A program made the position numbers and the translations under genes. This document shows, piece after piece, positions 10,648-22,100 of a stretch of DNA of 49,216 nt. The notes beneath the pieces were generated by a model. That model was given only the letters and a program-made list of their open reading frames with translations, was not told where the DNA came from and ran no database searches. Position 1 is the first letter of the stretch. The number at the start of each line of letters is the position of its first letter. Source of the DNA: Multifurca ochricompacta (Eukaryota > Basidiomycota > Agaricomycetes > Russulales > Russulaceae); the NCBI GenBank assembly GCA_022496185.1, contig WTXG01000263.1, positions 1 through 49,216 of the forward strand, written 5' to 3'.

Positions 10648-12893
10648 GGGAAGGTCATGGTGAAAATGGATCACCCCCCTCTTAATGTTGTCGCCACCAG
10701 TGACAACAAGTCGATCTCCATCCTTCCACCAAAGACTGTTAACCTCTTTCAAGTTGTGGGCATCAGCCCACGCACAGCATAGTTCTGGGTTCATATTTTG
10801 TGAGACTTGTGCCCACAGGTCCATGTCATGGAGGCTGACTACAGCTGTCTTTGCGAACACCTCCTCAGGGAGGACAGTTATGTGGTCATTGTCGTCTTCC
10901 CCTGTATGCATGTCTGGCCTTCGTGATAGTGCATCTGCTCGCGCATTCTGACTTCCTGCAATGTGTTTCAGGATAAAGTCATACTCCTCAAGCTCAAGGA
11001 CTTCTCATGCTACGTGTCGACTGATCTTGTGGGGCTCCTTCCAGTACAACAAGTTAGAATGATCAGTGTAGATGACGGTTTTGTGAGGATTCCCTGCAAG
11101 GTACGGTCGCCAATGTCGTAGTGCCTTGACTATGGCTAGGAGTTCCCTATCCCAAATGTCGTAATTTCGTTCCGCGGATGAAAAGGTTTCTGAGTAGTAT
11201 GCCACTGGGTGCGGTACTTGCAAATTGTCCCTTTGATACAATACTGCTCCATTCACGAAATGGGAGGCATCTACTTCTAGCTCGAAGGGGCGACTCAGGT
11301 CAGGTTGAATAAGTACTGGTTCTGAGCCGACCAGGTCTCTAATCCGTTCGAATGCTTGTTGTTGTTCGGTGTTCCAATGCCACAGCACATCCTTCTTCAG
11401 GAGGTCATTGAGGGGTCGTGCTATGCCCGAGAATCCTTTAACGAAACGCCGGTAGAAGTTACAGAACCCAATAAAGGATCGGACATCCTTGACACAAGTC
11501 AGCACCGGCCATTCCCAAATTCCTTGTACCTTGACGGGGTCCATACGCACTTGTCCTCCCTCCAGAATCACTCCCAAGTACTCAATGCTCTGTTGTTCAA
11601 AGGAGCATTTTGCGGGTTTGAGGTACAAATCGTGTTCATGCAGTATGTTGAGCACTTGGTGTACTCGTTCTCGATGGTGATTCAGATCATTGGCAGTAGC
11701 AACCAAGATGTCATCCATATAGACTACCACTTCGCCGGTGAGGATGAGATCTTGGAAAATGTGATTCATCATGGATTGGAACGTTGCCGGTGAATTTGTG
11801 AGCCCGAAGAACATAACGTTCGGCTCAAACAATCCTTGGTTCGTTTTGAATGCTGCTTTACACTGGTCGCCTTCCCTGATTCTAACATTGTTGTAACCCC
11901 ATTGTACATCCATTTTTGAGAAGAGGGATTTATCCCGCATGGTGTCGATGAGTTCAGAAATAAGAGGCAGGGGATAGGCGTTCTTCACAGTATACATGTT
12001 AATCTTCCGGTAGTCCTGGACTGGTCGCAGCTTGCCATCCTTCTTTTTGATAAAGAAGAAGGGTGAGGCGTACTGCGACTTGGATGGGCGAATGTATCCC
12101 TTGGCTAAATGTTCCTCAAGGAATTCCGTAAGTGCCACCTGTTCGGTCTGGGACAATGGGTAGACTTTACAGTCTATAGTGGCTGGCATGTCTGGGAGGA
12201 GGTCAATGGCGTGATCCCATGGTCGCTCTGGGGGAAGCGATGTGATTCTTCCTCAGAGAATACCTTCCAGTGCTGCTGATAGATGCTTGGTACTACGTCA
12301 TGGTAAGTTTTCTCAGCTTGTCCCTGCACAGCCTTCTGGGCCAATTCTGACGCTTTGGTGGCATAACACCGACCAGGGTCTTCCCTTTCTTCTGTTTGTG
12401 TAGTTCTGATTACTGGATGCCTGATTGCATAATCATAACCCAATGACGTGATAATGGTTGGATACGAGTCCTTATCCATGGTCGCATCAGCCCAATTAAT
12501 TTTTGGTTCGAAGGCTGCAAGCCATGGATATCCCAAGATGAGGTCCTCATCACCTAGATCCGTAATTAAGAAGCGAATGGCGTTTGTCGTTTCTCCAACT
12601 TGGACTTTTAGGTCTGTATAATGGGTAATTTTCCCGGCACGATTGGCCGTTCCATTGATATTCCAGATGTTCTTTTCCTGGGGAAGTGCCAGTCTTCCCA
12701 GGCCCATTGTCCGTATTAGTCGTGGATGAATGAAATTGTCTGTGGCTCCAGAGTCCACTAAGATGTCTTGGTCAGCCGTCCTCTGTGTAGTTTCGAAATG
12801 TACTGGTATTTTCAACGACTTGAATCAACTAGCATACACAGAGGTAACATGGAGTGCTTGTGCCCAGGCCGATGGGTTTGAGCCTAACAAAAA
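10648..12893 (-). pseudogene. Gypsy-1 pol, 5' part: protease, RT, RNase H, start of integrase
   Basis: From the T5 run the frame gives FLLGSNPSAWAQALHV, a TGA, then protease (ILVDSGATDNFI, LILGYPWLAAF), RT (KKKDGKLRPVQDYRKIN, VVYMDDILVAT), RNase H (LEVDASHF, YDIWDREL, YTDHSNL) and the tether/zinc-finger start of integrase (VVTGGDNIKRGVIHFHHDLP). Defects: a one-base loss in a C run near 12230, which shifts protease (frame of 12815) into RT (frame of 12189), and a TGA near 11005 where an Arg (VAREVLELEEYDF) is expected. Translation is cut at 10648 by Gypsy-2 and resumes at 3383. Confidence 0.9.
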
Positions 12894-14398
12894 TCCTTTT
12901 TCGCGAAAGCTTTTTCTACTAATATCGCGCGCACTTCCTCGCTCTCCTTCATCATATTAGCCCATATATCCTGGGCTTTTTCCTCCTTTGATCTTTTGTC
13001 TACGGTGGGCGGATTATTCTGAGCGGGGCTTTCTGGTGTGACAGTTGCCGTGGCGGTGCGTGCTCCCTTCTTGGGACAATCTCGAGACATATGTCCCAAT
13101 GCTCTGCAGCAGAAGCATCATCCTTCCTTCATTAATGTCTGCCGCTCGTCTTCTGTAAGTGCTGCCCGCACTCGAGCCCGATCTGCAGAGGTATCCATAG
13201 CATTTGGATCCCGCTGAGTATGATGGGCAGGTTTTATTCCGAAGGCGGTCTTCCACTGATCTCGGGTTTTTCCCTTCTTGGTATCGACTCCAAATCGTGT
13301 TTGGAAGTCCAAATAATCCTGCTGCTGTCGCCGGGCAGCATCCACCCAAGTGTCCCAATCGTGGGGATGATGGAACTGTATAATATTCTTGACCAAGGGG
13401 TTGGGCAGCCCTTGCGAGAAGAGGTCCAGCGTGGCCTCCTCATCCGTGTCATAGCCAGCCCTATTGGCCAGACTTCTGAACTTGGCGACATATGCATCTA
13501 ATTCGCCTTTCTCCATTTTGAGGGATTTCAACTCCCGGGCTGCCTTCTGCTTGGCTTGCCCGTCTGTGAAGGCGTCTTTGAACCTTTCAGCGATGGTCTC
13601 CCAAAGGCCTTCGCTTGTGGTACGACGCCCACTTTCAACCTGCTCGTTTAACCACTCCAATTGCTCCATAGTCCAGTCATCCACCGCATCCCCTCGGATC
13701 AACGAAAGGAACAGATTGGCACACTGGAACGGGTTGACGATCTGTGGGACATCATGATTGAAGTTCTTGAAAGTCGTGAACTCCAACATGAACTTCTTGC
13801 TTTGCGAGCGATCTCCTGTGAATGTCTGGGGTAATACCCCTGACAGCCGTCCTGATGGGGGAGGAATGTTTGGTGGAGGTGCCACAGGGACTGGTGGGGC
13901 GGGATCTGGAAGTTGGGCGGCGATGGTAGACATGGGTAGGTGAGATAAGGTAACGGTGTCTGTGGATTGTACTGATATCTGGGGAGTTGTCAAAGCAGGG
14001 GCTCTGAACGTGACAACTGCGGGTGCAACCGGAAACGTAGTCGCTGCTAATGCCGGTGCTTCTTCTTCACTGGGGTCTTCTACGTACTCCTCAGGTTCGG
14101 AGTCCGTGACGATGGCTGGAGGGTTTTCTCTCCATGGGCCTAGTCCAAATTCGGGTGGGGCAGGTCTGGTCGTGACCCAAGAGTTTCAACTGTCTGAATA
14201 TTGGATACAATACCAAACTCTTTTCTCGTCGTTGTATTCTACCGGTTGGTATCTTCCATCGTGATAGACGTAATATCCAAACTCGGTTTCAAAGTCTTTC
14301 CAAGCGGCAGAGCCAAGTACTTGCTGTGAAAGATTGTTCTCGTCTCTGCGCTCGATGAGTTCTTCTCGGAAGAGGGTCTGACTGCGGCTGGAAGCCAC
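12884..14398 (-). pseudogene. gag: Gypsy-1 Gag with two in-frame TGA stops
   Basis: One frame runs from MASSRSQTLFREEL to FAKKDFC with TGA codons near 14186 and 13118. The second sits between KEG and the zinc knuckle CFCC....H....C, where Gypsy-3 has Arg (KEGRCFHC), so it is CGA to TGA. The layout is an acidic N-terminal region (about 1-60), a Pro-rich linker, a Ty3-type capsid (SGVLPQTFTGDRSQSKKFMLEF to FSQGLPNPLVKNII) and the knuckle. Apart from the stops it aligns along its whole length with Gypsy-3 Gag, so the two belong to sister families despite different LTRs. Confidence 0.9.
12889..12893 (-). other. Putative -1 frameshift site, gag-pol of Gypsy-1
   Basis: GGATTTTTGTTAGG on the coding strand: gag is GAT TTT TGT TAG, pol is TTT TTG TTA GGC. 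Same position and offset as in the other two Gypsy elements. Confidence 0.6.
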
Positions 14399-15009
14399 TG
14401 TGAGAGACTTGACTTGATGTTACGTCTGGTGTGGGACGTTCCGCACGACTTGTGCGACAGCGTTGGTCAAGGGTTTCAGATAAGAGGTCAATAGGACCTC
14501 TTGGAGTTCAAGGGGGTGAGTCAAAGTCGAAGGGGCTGTTCCCTAGGACTAGGGCCTAGCACGAGTGCACTCGTGAGTTACCCGGATCCGAACTCGTGGG
14601 TATTTAGATTAGATAATCCCATACTCGGATCCGCATGAGTATGTTCCCACGGATCACCCGGAGCCGCGAGTCCTATACTCGCACGGATCCGAGTACTCGT
14701 GGGTATACTCATAGGTTTACTTGTAAGGTTTGAGGCAGCCAGAGATCTTCATCTTGCATACACAGAAAGAATATATATATTACTACAATCCCACGAAGTT
14801 TCAAGTCAGATCATGCATCCGATCCAAAATAAAACAAGAATCAGTTACAATATCTATAGAAATGCGAAAAAACGCGAAAAAACGCGAAAAAACGCGAAAT
14901 GTGGGGCGCGCCGATCGGACCGTGCATTGCCTTCCTATCTAGGAAGGTAGGCTTAAGAATGCACGCGTCGGCACACGTCGGTACAGAGATGCCGGGATCA
15001 CGCCTAATT

Positions 15010-15175
15010 GATAAGATCAAAAACGCGTTCACAATTAATTAGATACTTAGGATATACATCTAAGTGATAAGATCAAAAATGCGTTCACAATTAATTAGAT
15101 ACTAAAGATATACATCTAAGATAATACAAGTGATAAGATCAAAACGCGTTCACAATTAAATAGATACAAGTGATA
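15010..15175 (+). repeat. Short version (three units) of the family-A minisatellite
   Basis: Three units of GATCAAAA..GCGTTCACAA plus TTAATTAGATAC, the reverse complement of the units at 130-695. Confidence 0.85.
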
Positions 15176-15228
15176 AAATCAATTCTGCATAACCCTATAT
15201 ATAATATATTGTGTGTCTTTGCCAGTGA

Positions 15229-15305
15229 GGCTGGGTGGCTTAGTGGTTAGAGCACCGGACTGAGCTTGTTCCTGGAGGTCTTAGGTTCAATCCATGCTTC
15301 AGCCA
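15229..15305 (+). other. tRNA-like Pol III module (second copy)
   Basis: 77 nt with A-box-like TGGCTTAGTGG, B-box-like GGTTCAATCC and pairing acceptor ends, but poor anticodon and T stems. About 30 nt downstream is CAAAAAAATAATTTT, which resembles a SINE tail. It differs from 3-79 at a few positions (mostly C/T). Confidence 0.5.
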
Positions 15306-15670
15306 TTTCTGTTCTAGGTTGACGAGCCTAGCAAAAAAATAATTTTATATAATAATATTCCCACGAGTATTCTGCGAGTACCCGTGCGGGTACCCGGGGT
15401 GCCAAAATCAATACCCGGATCTGCATGAGTATTTTCCCACGGATCACCCGGATCCGCGAGTATCAATACCCGCGAGTTTTCCCACAGCTCTACTCAAAAA
15501 ACTCGTGAGTTACCCGGACTCGTGCTATGCCCTACCTAGGACGATGTTGAGCGGAGAGTGCTGAAAGCACTGAGACAGACGAGTCAGAGATTGCAAGGGG
15601 AAGTCCGAAAGACAAACACCGATGTATTCAATAAGTTGAGTCTAAAGTCTACAGCATAGCTAAGACGGAC

Positions 15671-15680
15671 TTATATACGT
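15671..15680 (-). promoter_or_regulatory. TATA-like element in Gypsy-1 5' LTR
   Basis: ACGTATATAA on the minus strand in mid-LTR, followed by GTCCG. The Gypsy-3 LTR has the same kind of block (TATATAAGGCC, near 31354-31364). Likely core promoter of the element's RNA. Confidence 0.5.
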
Positions 15681-15991
15681 AAATGGATGGGCGTCTATAG
15701 ATAAGGATATCGGAGTCATGTGGGCCCGAAGATGCGAAAGCGGACAGCGTAAAGCCTGGCTTCTGATAGGGAATTAAGTAAATGTCTGGTCGTAAAGATA
15801 AGAAGATAAGAAAAGACAAGCATAGACAAATAAGAGGTACACAAGTCCAAACAACAGTCACGGGGATGGAAGCAACGCATGTGAGGGGTCCCAGGAGGGA
15901 GACATAATGAGAAAGTGAAGGGTCAGTGGACGAGTGGGGTCCCGGTTGGGGAGAGTGAAGAAAATAGGGCTACTGGGCCCTGTTCGTAACA

Positions 15992-16930
15992 GGCAGCGAC
16001 TACATTGCATCGCATGGTGGTCTGACCTCCTTCCTATTAAGGAAGGTTGACTTAAATGCACAAGGACAGTCATGCTTGTATGAAATGAAACCAGAATAAT
16101 AAAATAATAATGTAAATAAAGGATCCTTTTAATCTTCTGAACATAGACCAACAATATTTGAGGGGTCTTGAGTAGCCATAAATGAACATGTTGTGTCCAA
16201 GTGCTTATCTCCTTGACTGGGATGGCCCAGGCCACTTATCTGAAATGCGCAGAAATGCAAAGAACAGTCACACTCATATAAAATTGAAACCAGAATAATA
16301 GAATAAAAATGGAATAATAAATTATCTTAATCTTATGAACATAAAATAGGAATTTTGAGGGATCTTGAGTAGCCATAAATGAACACGTTGTGTCCAAGTG
16401 TGTATCTCCTTGACCAGGATGTCCTGGGCTGGATGTCCGAAATGCGCAATGCAAGTAAAGAACTTGCATGCATTTCATTTTATGGGTAACCCAGGTATCA
16501 AAACAATTACCAGGGGTTACCCTTGCAAATTGCTATGTGTTCATCAAATTATTTTGCATTCTGTGTGGTTATCTGACAGGCTATTCATCAATGTTCTATA
16601 ACATCCTATCTAATCATCTCTGTATACTGGATTTTAGTTGTGCTTGTATAAAATTGAAAGCAGAATAATAAAATAAAAATGGAATAATGAATTATCTTAA
16701 TCTTCTGAACATAAAATAAGAGTCATTGAGGGATCTTAAGCAGCCACAAATGAACATGTTGTGTATCTTCTTGGTCCGGGAAGTCCCAGGCCGGGTATCC
16801 AAATGCGTGATGCAAGTAAAGAACTTGCACATGTTTTCATGGGTTACCCGTACCATAGTGATGGGTATGGGTATGGGTACGGGTACAGGTACCAATGAGG
16901 ATACCCCAGGGTTACCCCTGCCAATCACTA
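15992..16930 (-). mobile_element. hAT-like element, family B, copy 4 (right part only)
   Basis: This aligns with the 42788-43778 part of the complete copy at 42327-43778 and ends with the same terminus (GCCAATCACTA). Its other half must lie beyond the left edge, because Gypsy-1 entered it at the GGCAG now at 15992. It contains the three diverged internal repeats typical of the family (ATAAAATTGAAA...GAACATAAAA) and GGGTAC-type subterminal repeats. CACTCATT (16931-16938) is presumably its right-hand TSD. Confidence 0.8.
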
Positions 16931-17206
16931 CACTCATTCGATTACATATATAAGTCCGCTGTAACTACATTGTAGACCTCAGACTCGACTTATTGAATAC
17001 ATTGGTGCTGGTCTTCTGGACATCTCCCATTGGATCTCTAACTCGTCCTCTCAGTGTTTCTGACACCTTTCCACTCAACATTGTCTTAGGAATAGCCTCC
17101 TTTGACTTTGACTCATCCACCCAAACTCCAGAGGCTTATTGGTTTCTTATCTGATCCAAACGCTATGCTGTCACACAGTCATGTGGAATGTCCGCACAGA
17201 CGTAAA
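16931..17206 (+). repeat. Fragment of a Gypsy-1-family LTR, plus orientation
   Basis: This matches the reverse complement of the Gypsy-1 LTR: TATATAAGTCCG, then ACTTATTGAATACAT, GTCTTCTGGAC and CAACATTGTCTTAGG, ending GACGTAA(A). The following TGAAT (17207-17211) would be its TSD within the Copia-3 sequence. The 5' portion is cut off by the family-B hAT-like element, so a solo LTR and the 3' LTR of a longer element cannot be told apart. Confidence 0.8.
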
Positions 17207-17273
17207 TGAATGGTGAACTAAGGAAGAAATTTACATGGAGCCACTCTGGTTTTGACGTTCCCAAGGGATGGTA
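17207..17273 (+). pseudogene. Copia-3 RT fragment upstream of Copia-2
   Basis: The codons for LNGEL, then (after a one-base shift) KEEIYMEP, a TGA, and SQGM are remnants of the usual AYLNGELKEEIYM region of Copia RT. The frame joins directly, across Copia-2 and its TGGTA duplication, to VLRLIKAVYGTKQGG at 31765. This shows that both branches of the nest sit inside one old Copia RT gene. Confidence 0.75.
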
Positions 17274-17676
17274 TAATAAATGCAGCCTGAGGTTAGATAA
17301 TCCAAACTACCTAGAATGGTAGTTATAATTCAGTTATGATGGTCAGAACTGTATATTGATTAGTCTTTACCTAGAATGGTAGTTATAACTAGTGCGCATT
17401 AGCTACATAGGTAAAGATGAGATAACAGAATACTCACTTCAGTTATGATGGTCAGAACTGAAGTGAACCATACAGTGAGAGCATCTTTAAATACTGTAAA
17501 GAGTGTGCTTATAGTAACCAAGACAATAAAGGATTGTGTCTAATCAAGTAAGGTATCAAGGTATTCACAGGAAGATGAAACACAGTCCTAGTGCTACTGC
17601 ACAAGACACAACTCGCTTGTTAGTACCACACACTTAGCGATTGATCCGACCTGGCCATATTGATCCATTTCCGACA
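17274..17676 (-). repeat. 3' LTR of Copia-2
   Basis: Starts TAATAAATGCAGCC and ends CATTTCCGACA on the plus strand. It contains two copies of CCTAGAATGGTAGTTATAA and of CAGTTATGATGGTCAGAACTG. Nearly identical to the right-hand LTR. Confidence 0.95.
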
Positions 17677-17714
17677 TCCCCCCATGATTGAGACAATCCT
17701 GGATTAGATAAGCC

Positions 17715-19247
17715 CTAGTCCAGTGACAAGTCTTGGAGTTGCATATGTGCGTGTGGTTTTGTGAATCCATCAGCCAGCATTTCTCCAGTGGGTGTTCTGA
17801 TTAGATTGATGTGTCCCTGTTCAATGTATTTGCGAATGGCATGGAATTTGATAGCAATGTGTTTGGATCTTCGCCTGGTCACGGGGTTGAGAGCCAAGTC
17901 ACTGCCCCTTTGTTATCACCATGTAAGGGAATTGGATCTGTAACATCGTAGCCGAGTTCTGAGAGGAAACTCCAGTACCAAGTGGCTTGATTTGCCACTT
18001 CGGCAAGTGCCATGTACTCTGTGTGAGTGGTGCTTTGGGCGACAGTCTTCTGCTTACGTGAGGTCCAAGAAATGGATGAGTCAGTGAGTAAAAAGATGTA
18101 GCCCAAGGTGGAATGTGATCGTCAGCATGGTCCCCAAGACTAGAGTCTGAGTAGCCGACAAGTCCCTCTCTGTGCACTCCATCATAGCAAGCCTAAGGTT
18201 GGCTGTGCTCCTTAGATAAGCCAGCACATATTTGGCAAGTTGCAGGTGTTGCAGCAAAGGATTTGCTGCATACTGTGCAAGACGTGCTACAGTGAAAGAT
18301 ATGTCAGGGCGAGTCCCAATTTGCATGTACAGAAGGCTCCCAATAATTTGTTGGTAATATGTGATTTCTGTTTGAGTAGCCTGTTCAGTGTGCTTTACCA
18401 GGTGGACATCTGCCCCAGCAGGGAGTGGTGTGTGTGTGGGTTTGCATCCACCATCCCAAAGTGTGCAACAATCTCTCCAATGTACTGTGATTGATCAATT
18501 TCCAGATGCTTGATAGATCTGTCACATGTGATCTGGACTCCAAGATATGAGTCAATCTCACCTAGATCTGTCATTTCATAGTGCTTAGATAAGATCCCCT
18601 TGATCCAGTTAACCTCCTTGAGAGTATCGCCTAAGATAGTGATGTCGTCGACATAGAGGATTATGATTGCTGTACCCTCCCTGTCTTGACAATGATGCAT
18701 GTATACCCGGCATCAGAAAAGTGCGTGTGAAGCCGAGTTCCAATAGAACTCCATGGAATTGCAAGTTCCATGTGCGTGAGGCTTGTTTGAGTCCGTAAAT
18801 TGCCTTTTTCAGTAGGCATACCTTATTCATCTGGCCAATGTGATGAAACCCTCCGGTTGCTCCATATAAATTTCCTCATCCAGTAGTCTGTTCAGGAATG
18901 CCAACTTGATGTCCATTTGATGGATCTCCCAATCCTCTAGTGCAGCCAACTAGCAGTAGTCTCAAAGACTCGAACTGGGCTACTGGAGAAAATGTTTCAT
19001 CATAATCAATACCTTGAATTTGCGTGAATCCCTTAGCAACTAAGCATGCGTGAAAGCATCCATCGGCTTTGCACTTGAAAACCCACTTGGACTTCACAGC
19101 CTTCCGATCGGCTGGTAAGTCCACTAGCATCCAAGTTCCATTCTTGGCTAGTGCATCCATTTCATATTGGCACGTGTCCTGCCAGTCACTAGTGTAGTCT
19201 GACTTCATCACCTCCCAATATGTGAGTGGATCACTATATGCAGCCAC
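17715..19247 (-). pseudogene. Copia-2 reverse transcriptase and RNase H (frameshifted)
   Basis: Pieces in order: SDWQDTCQYEMDALAKNGTW, KAVKSKWVFKCKADG, LVAKGFTQIQGIDYDETFSPVAQ (19247-18960); a frameshift near 18955; LLDEEIYMEQPEGF and VCLLKKAIYGLKQASRTW (18900-18760); another shift near 18715; IIILYVDDITILGD with the YVDD catalytic pair; EMTDLGEIDSYLGVQI; then IGTRPDISFTVARLAQY; RNase H DSSISWTSRKQKTVAQSTTHTEYMALAE; and the closing RSKHIAIKFHAIRKYI. At least four frame changes. The YVDD motif is still readable but the gene is not. Confidence 0.85.
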
Positions 19248-19271
19248 CGCAAGCAGAGCACGATGCCCGAG

Positions 19272-20372
19272 TCACCCATCCTCACCTAACTTGGCATTAT
19301 CTTCACCAAAGTAGCGTGGATTCCTGCAAGGATTCTCTCGCAGTCTCCGAGGGGGCACATCCTCCAAAGTGGGGACAACAGTCCACTGAGTCCAGAGAAA
19401 CTGGTTGCGTGGCGTGCAGGGCGGAGGCTCTTGTATTGCAGGGTGTGAAGGCAGGGTAGCCCAGACTGTATTACCAGAACTTGGGGTTTGTGTGGCAATA
19501 GGGGATGGCATCCTTGGTGGATCAACCTCCCCTTGAGGTTGCGTAGGGACAGCCATAGGGAATGTAATGGCCAGTGGCCCCTCCAGGGCCTTAGGTTGAT
19601 CAGAACAAATGGACAGCTCACCATTGTCCTGAAATGGGAAGGAGTGTTCATTGAATGTCATGTCGCACAACAGGACAACTGCTTGGGTACTCTTGTTCCA
19701 TAGCTGGTAACCCTTAGAACCCGGCTCATACCCAACAAGCGTCATCTCGATTGATCTTGGATCAAGCTTTCTTCGCTTGTTCTCAGGCACATGAACATAT
19801 GCCTTGCATCTGAAGACGCAGAAATAAGAGATGTCCGGAGTGTGACCAGCACTCCAGAGCTTGTGAGGCGTGTGCCAACCTATAGTTCGGGTGGGAGTTC
19901 TGTTGTAAGTGTGAACGGCAGTATCCACTGCCAACTCCCAGAAGCCAAGGGACAGGCCAGCACTGTGTAACATAGAGTGTGCCTTGTCCATGATGGTCCT
20001 GTTCCATCTCTCAGCTATGCTGTTTTGTTGTGGCAATCCCAGCATCATCAACTTATGCTTGATCCCCCATTCATCCAGTACAGCTCTAAGCACACCTGAC
20101 ATGTACTCCCCCCTGCAATCTGAGTGCAAGGCTAGCATTTTTTCTGATGATTGAGTCTCAGCCCAAGCTAGGAATTTCCGAAATGCTGTTGCACACTGAT
20201 CTTTGGATCTGAGGAAGTAGACCACACCATGTCTAGAGTAGTCGTCGATAAATGTTGCAATGTAGAGTGCACCTTGAATAGACTGAACCTGCATCAGGCC
20301 AGCCAGATTGCTGTGAACAATCTGTAGCTGCCGGTCTGATCGCTTGTGAGAGGACTTGAAGGGGAGTCGCAT
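19272..20372 (-). pseudogene. Copia-2 integrase
   Basis: rve-type integrase core: VHSNLAGLMQVQSIQGALY, then FIDDYSR, LHSDCRGEYMSG (second Asp) and NSIAERWNRTIMDKAHSML (Glu). The first catalytic residue of DDE, normally Asp in H[ST]D, reads Asn here. It continues with the Copia C-terminal region RCKAYVHVPENKRRKLDPRS...LVGYEPGSKGYQLWN and a Pro-rich linker towards RT. A one-base shift near 20370 separates it from the GAG-pre-integrase finger, and a TGA near 19272 stands where Arg (GEDGRLGHRALL) is expected. Confidence 0.85.
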
Positions 20373-21751
20373 GTGTTCCCAAGCTCACACCCAGGGCATG
20401 GTGACTGATGTTGATCGATTGGAGCATCTAATGATATCCCCTTGACGGATTCATGATACTGCTTGAGGGTGTTGTACGACATATGCCCCATGCGGTGATG
20501 CCAGATGTCGATAGGTTGTGACGTTTGAGCGTGCACATTGAGTCCAGCCATGGAGGCATCCAGCCAGTATAGGTTGTCCTCCAAGTAACCCTGCGCTACC
20601 GTCCAGTCTCGGACTGAGATCGTAAAAATTTTATCTGTAAAAGAGATCTGAGCCCCCTTCTGAGCAAGTGCATGCATAGAAATGAAATGCGTTGTAATGT
20701 CTGGTATGTGCAGCACATTGCTTAGGGTGATCTCAGAACCTCTACTACCTGCAGTGGTCTTGAATACCACAGTCCCAACCCCAATTTGTCGCACATTCAA
20801 GTTGTCTCCCAGGCATACAATGCCAGCTGCTGGAGTATACTGAATGAAGTCAGACCGATTTGGGGTGATATGATGCATTGCGCTGGAGTCCATCATCCAA
20901 CGTGATCGCACAGCTGAGTACAAGGAAACATGGAGATTGTCATTGTCATCACCTATCTCTATGATAGACGCTGTCTGAACTGCTAAGTGCGTGTTAATGG
21001 CCTTGTTACTGGCCTGCATGGTCTCCGATCCCTTCTTCTCCTCCAGATCCTTTTTCTTCTTCCAGCACTCTACTGCCTTGTGCCCTTTCTTCTGACAATA
21101 GAAACATTTGGTATTCTTCTTGTCATGCTTTTGTTTGATGGGCGCGGCTTTGTTGAGTGAGGCGGAACCACCAGATCAATGACCTTCCTCATTCAGAATC
21201 TGCTCTTGGATAGTCTGAGGGGTAAGATCCTTTGGCGATCCAGATGCTAATATGGTGGATGCAACAGCGGAGTACGATTTGGGAAGTGCTTTGATCAGGA
21301 TGAAACTAAACTGGAGATCTGAAATCTCCATCTCATTGTTTTTCAGTGTGATGCGGGCATCATTGAGTTTCTGCAATTGTGGGAGCATGGGGGAGGACTC
21401 GTCCAGCATGGTGCCAGTGAGGGCAGACCAAGTGTTGAATGCAGACATGGATCCGACTCCCCCATAGATGCGTTTGAGCTCATCCCATTTAGCTTTACAT
21501 GTGACAAACTTAGTGTTGTCTGCCACGGCTGTCCAGACATCCTTCTGAGCATAGAGCTTGAGGATTGCTAAGAGAACCCCTTCAGTAGCCTCCCAATCAG
21601 CAGGAGGGCTAGCAGGCTTGTCTTCAAGCAGGTGGTTCCAGATGCCATTCAAACGGAACAGAGCCATCATACATGCTGACCAGACTGGCCAGTTTGATCC
21701 ATCTAGGATCTTGATTGCAGCAGAGGGTGGGAAAGTGAACGCAGGTGCCAT
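20294..21751 (-). pseudogene. Copia-2 Gag, zinc knuckle, protease and pre-integrase finger
   Basis: The frame opens MAPAFTFPPSAAIKILDGSNWPVW (21751), a typical Copia Gag start, with the UBN2-like region KLYAQKDVWTAV...ALPKSYSAV. After an in-frame TGA near 21176 it continues to CFYCQKKGHKAVECW (CCHC knuckle), a protease-like SRWMMDSSAMHHITPN in which the usual D-[ST]-G reads DSS, and the pre-integrase finger DIWHHRMGHMSYNTLKQ ... CPGCELG. The D-S-G to D-S-S change would itself be expected to inactivate the protease. Confidence 0.85.
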
Positions 21752-22100
21752 GGTGCATGTAAGTGATGATTTCCAATCTGGGTAGAGGAGCTGTCAGACC
21801 CAGATCGTGAAGACCGATCAAGTCCCGATGTATCCAACTGTATGCTCTGAACCACAAATGGTCCAGTCCCAATTAGGGATTGCTCACACATGCTTCAGCA
21901 TTGCCATGCTCCATTGCATGGCTTGCACAAAGCCCGGTGAGGGCCCAGTCTACACCAATCCACTGGTTCCAGGGACCAGGGAATAGGACTACAAAAGAAC
22001 AGAGGCTTGCCTTATTGGGAGATGCAAAAATGCGTGAATTACTGAGTAAGGAAGCTTGTGTATGAAATTCAATCTTCTTCTGGATTAATTCAGTTACAGC

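Larger units (their letters stand above)
14550..15534 (+). mobile_element. hAT-like non-autonomous element, family A, copy 2 (complete, 985 bp)
   Basis: Both ends are visible: TAGGGCCTAGCACGAG at the left and, inverted, TAGGGCATAGCACGAG at the right. CCTAGGAC repeats at 14542-14549 and 15535-15542, a perfect 8-bp TSD, and the solo LTR at 27611 shows the matching uninterrupted site (CTCTAAGAC). Eight-base TSDs and TAGGG-type ends are the hAT pattern. The interior holds subterminal ACTCGTG/CCCGGATCC blocks, three minisatellite units and a tRNA-like module. No transposase ORF, so it depends on a partner elsewhere. Confidence 0.9.
1143..15991 (-). mobile_element. Gypsy-1: chromodomain Ty3/Gypsy retrotransposon, interrupted
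   Basis: Gag, protease, RT, RNase H, integrase with chromodomain and a third ORF follow in order on the minus strand. The 5' LTR is at 14418-15991; the 3' LTR lies left of the window. Three later insertions break it: Gypsy-2 in integrase (3384-10647), a family-A hAT element in the 5' LTR (14550-15534) and another in the third ORF (1-1142). It is itself inserted in a family-B hAT-like element: the flanking GGCAG (15992-15996) matches the uninterrupted family-B sequence near 42788. Confidence 0.9.
14418..15991 (-). repeat. 5' LTR of Gypsy-1, split by a hAT-like element
   Basis: It starts TGTTACGTCTGG and ends TTCGTAACA on the plus strand. Removing the insert and its 8-bp TSD leaves about 581 bp, the same size as the related solo LTR at 27611-28188 (578 bp), which it matches along its length. 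Confidence 0.9.

Noticed and set aside
1..15534. Giant inverted repeat flanking 1.1-14.5 kb, as if one large terminal-inverted-repeat transposon
   Set aside because: The two arms are independent copies of the same ~1-kb hAT-like element in opposite orientation; the right copy has its own complete ends and 8-bp TSD.
16840..16900. Telomere-like GGGTA repeats (also near 33810, 35520, 43690)
   Set aside because: They are subterminal motifs of family-B elements with irregular hexamers in both orientations, not a TTAGGG array.
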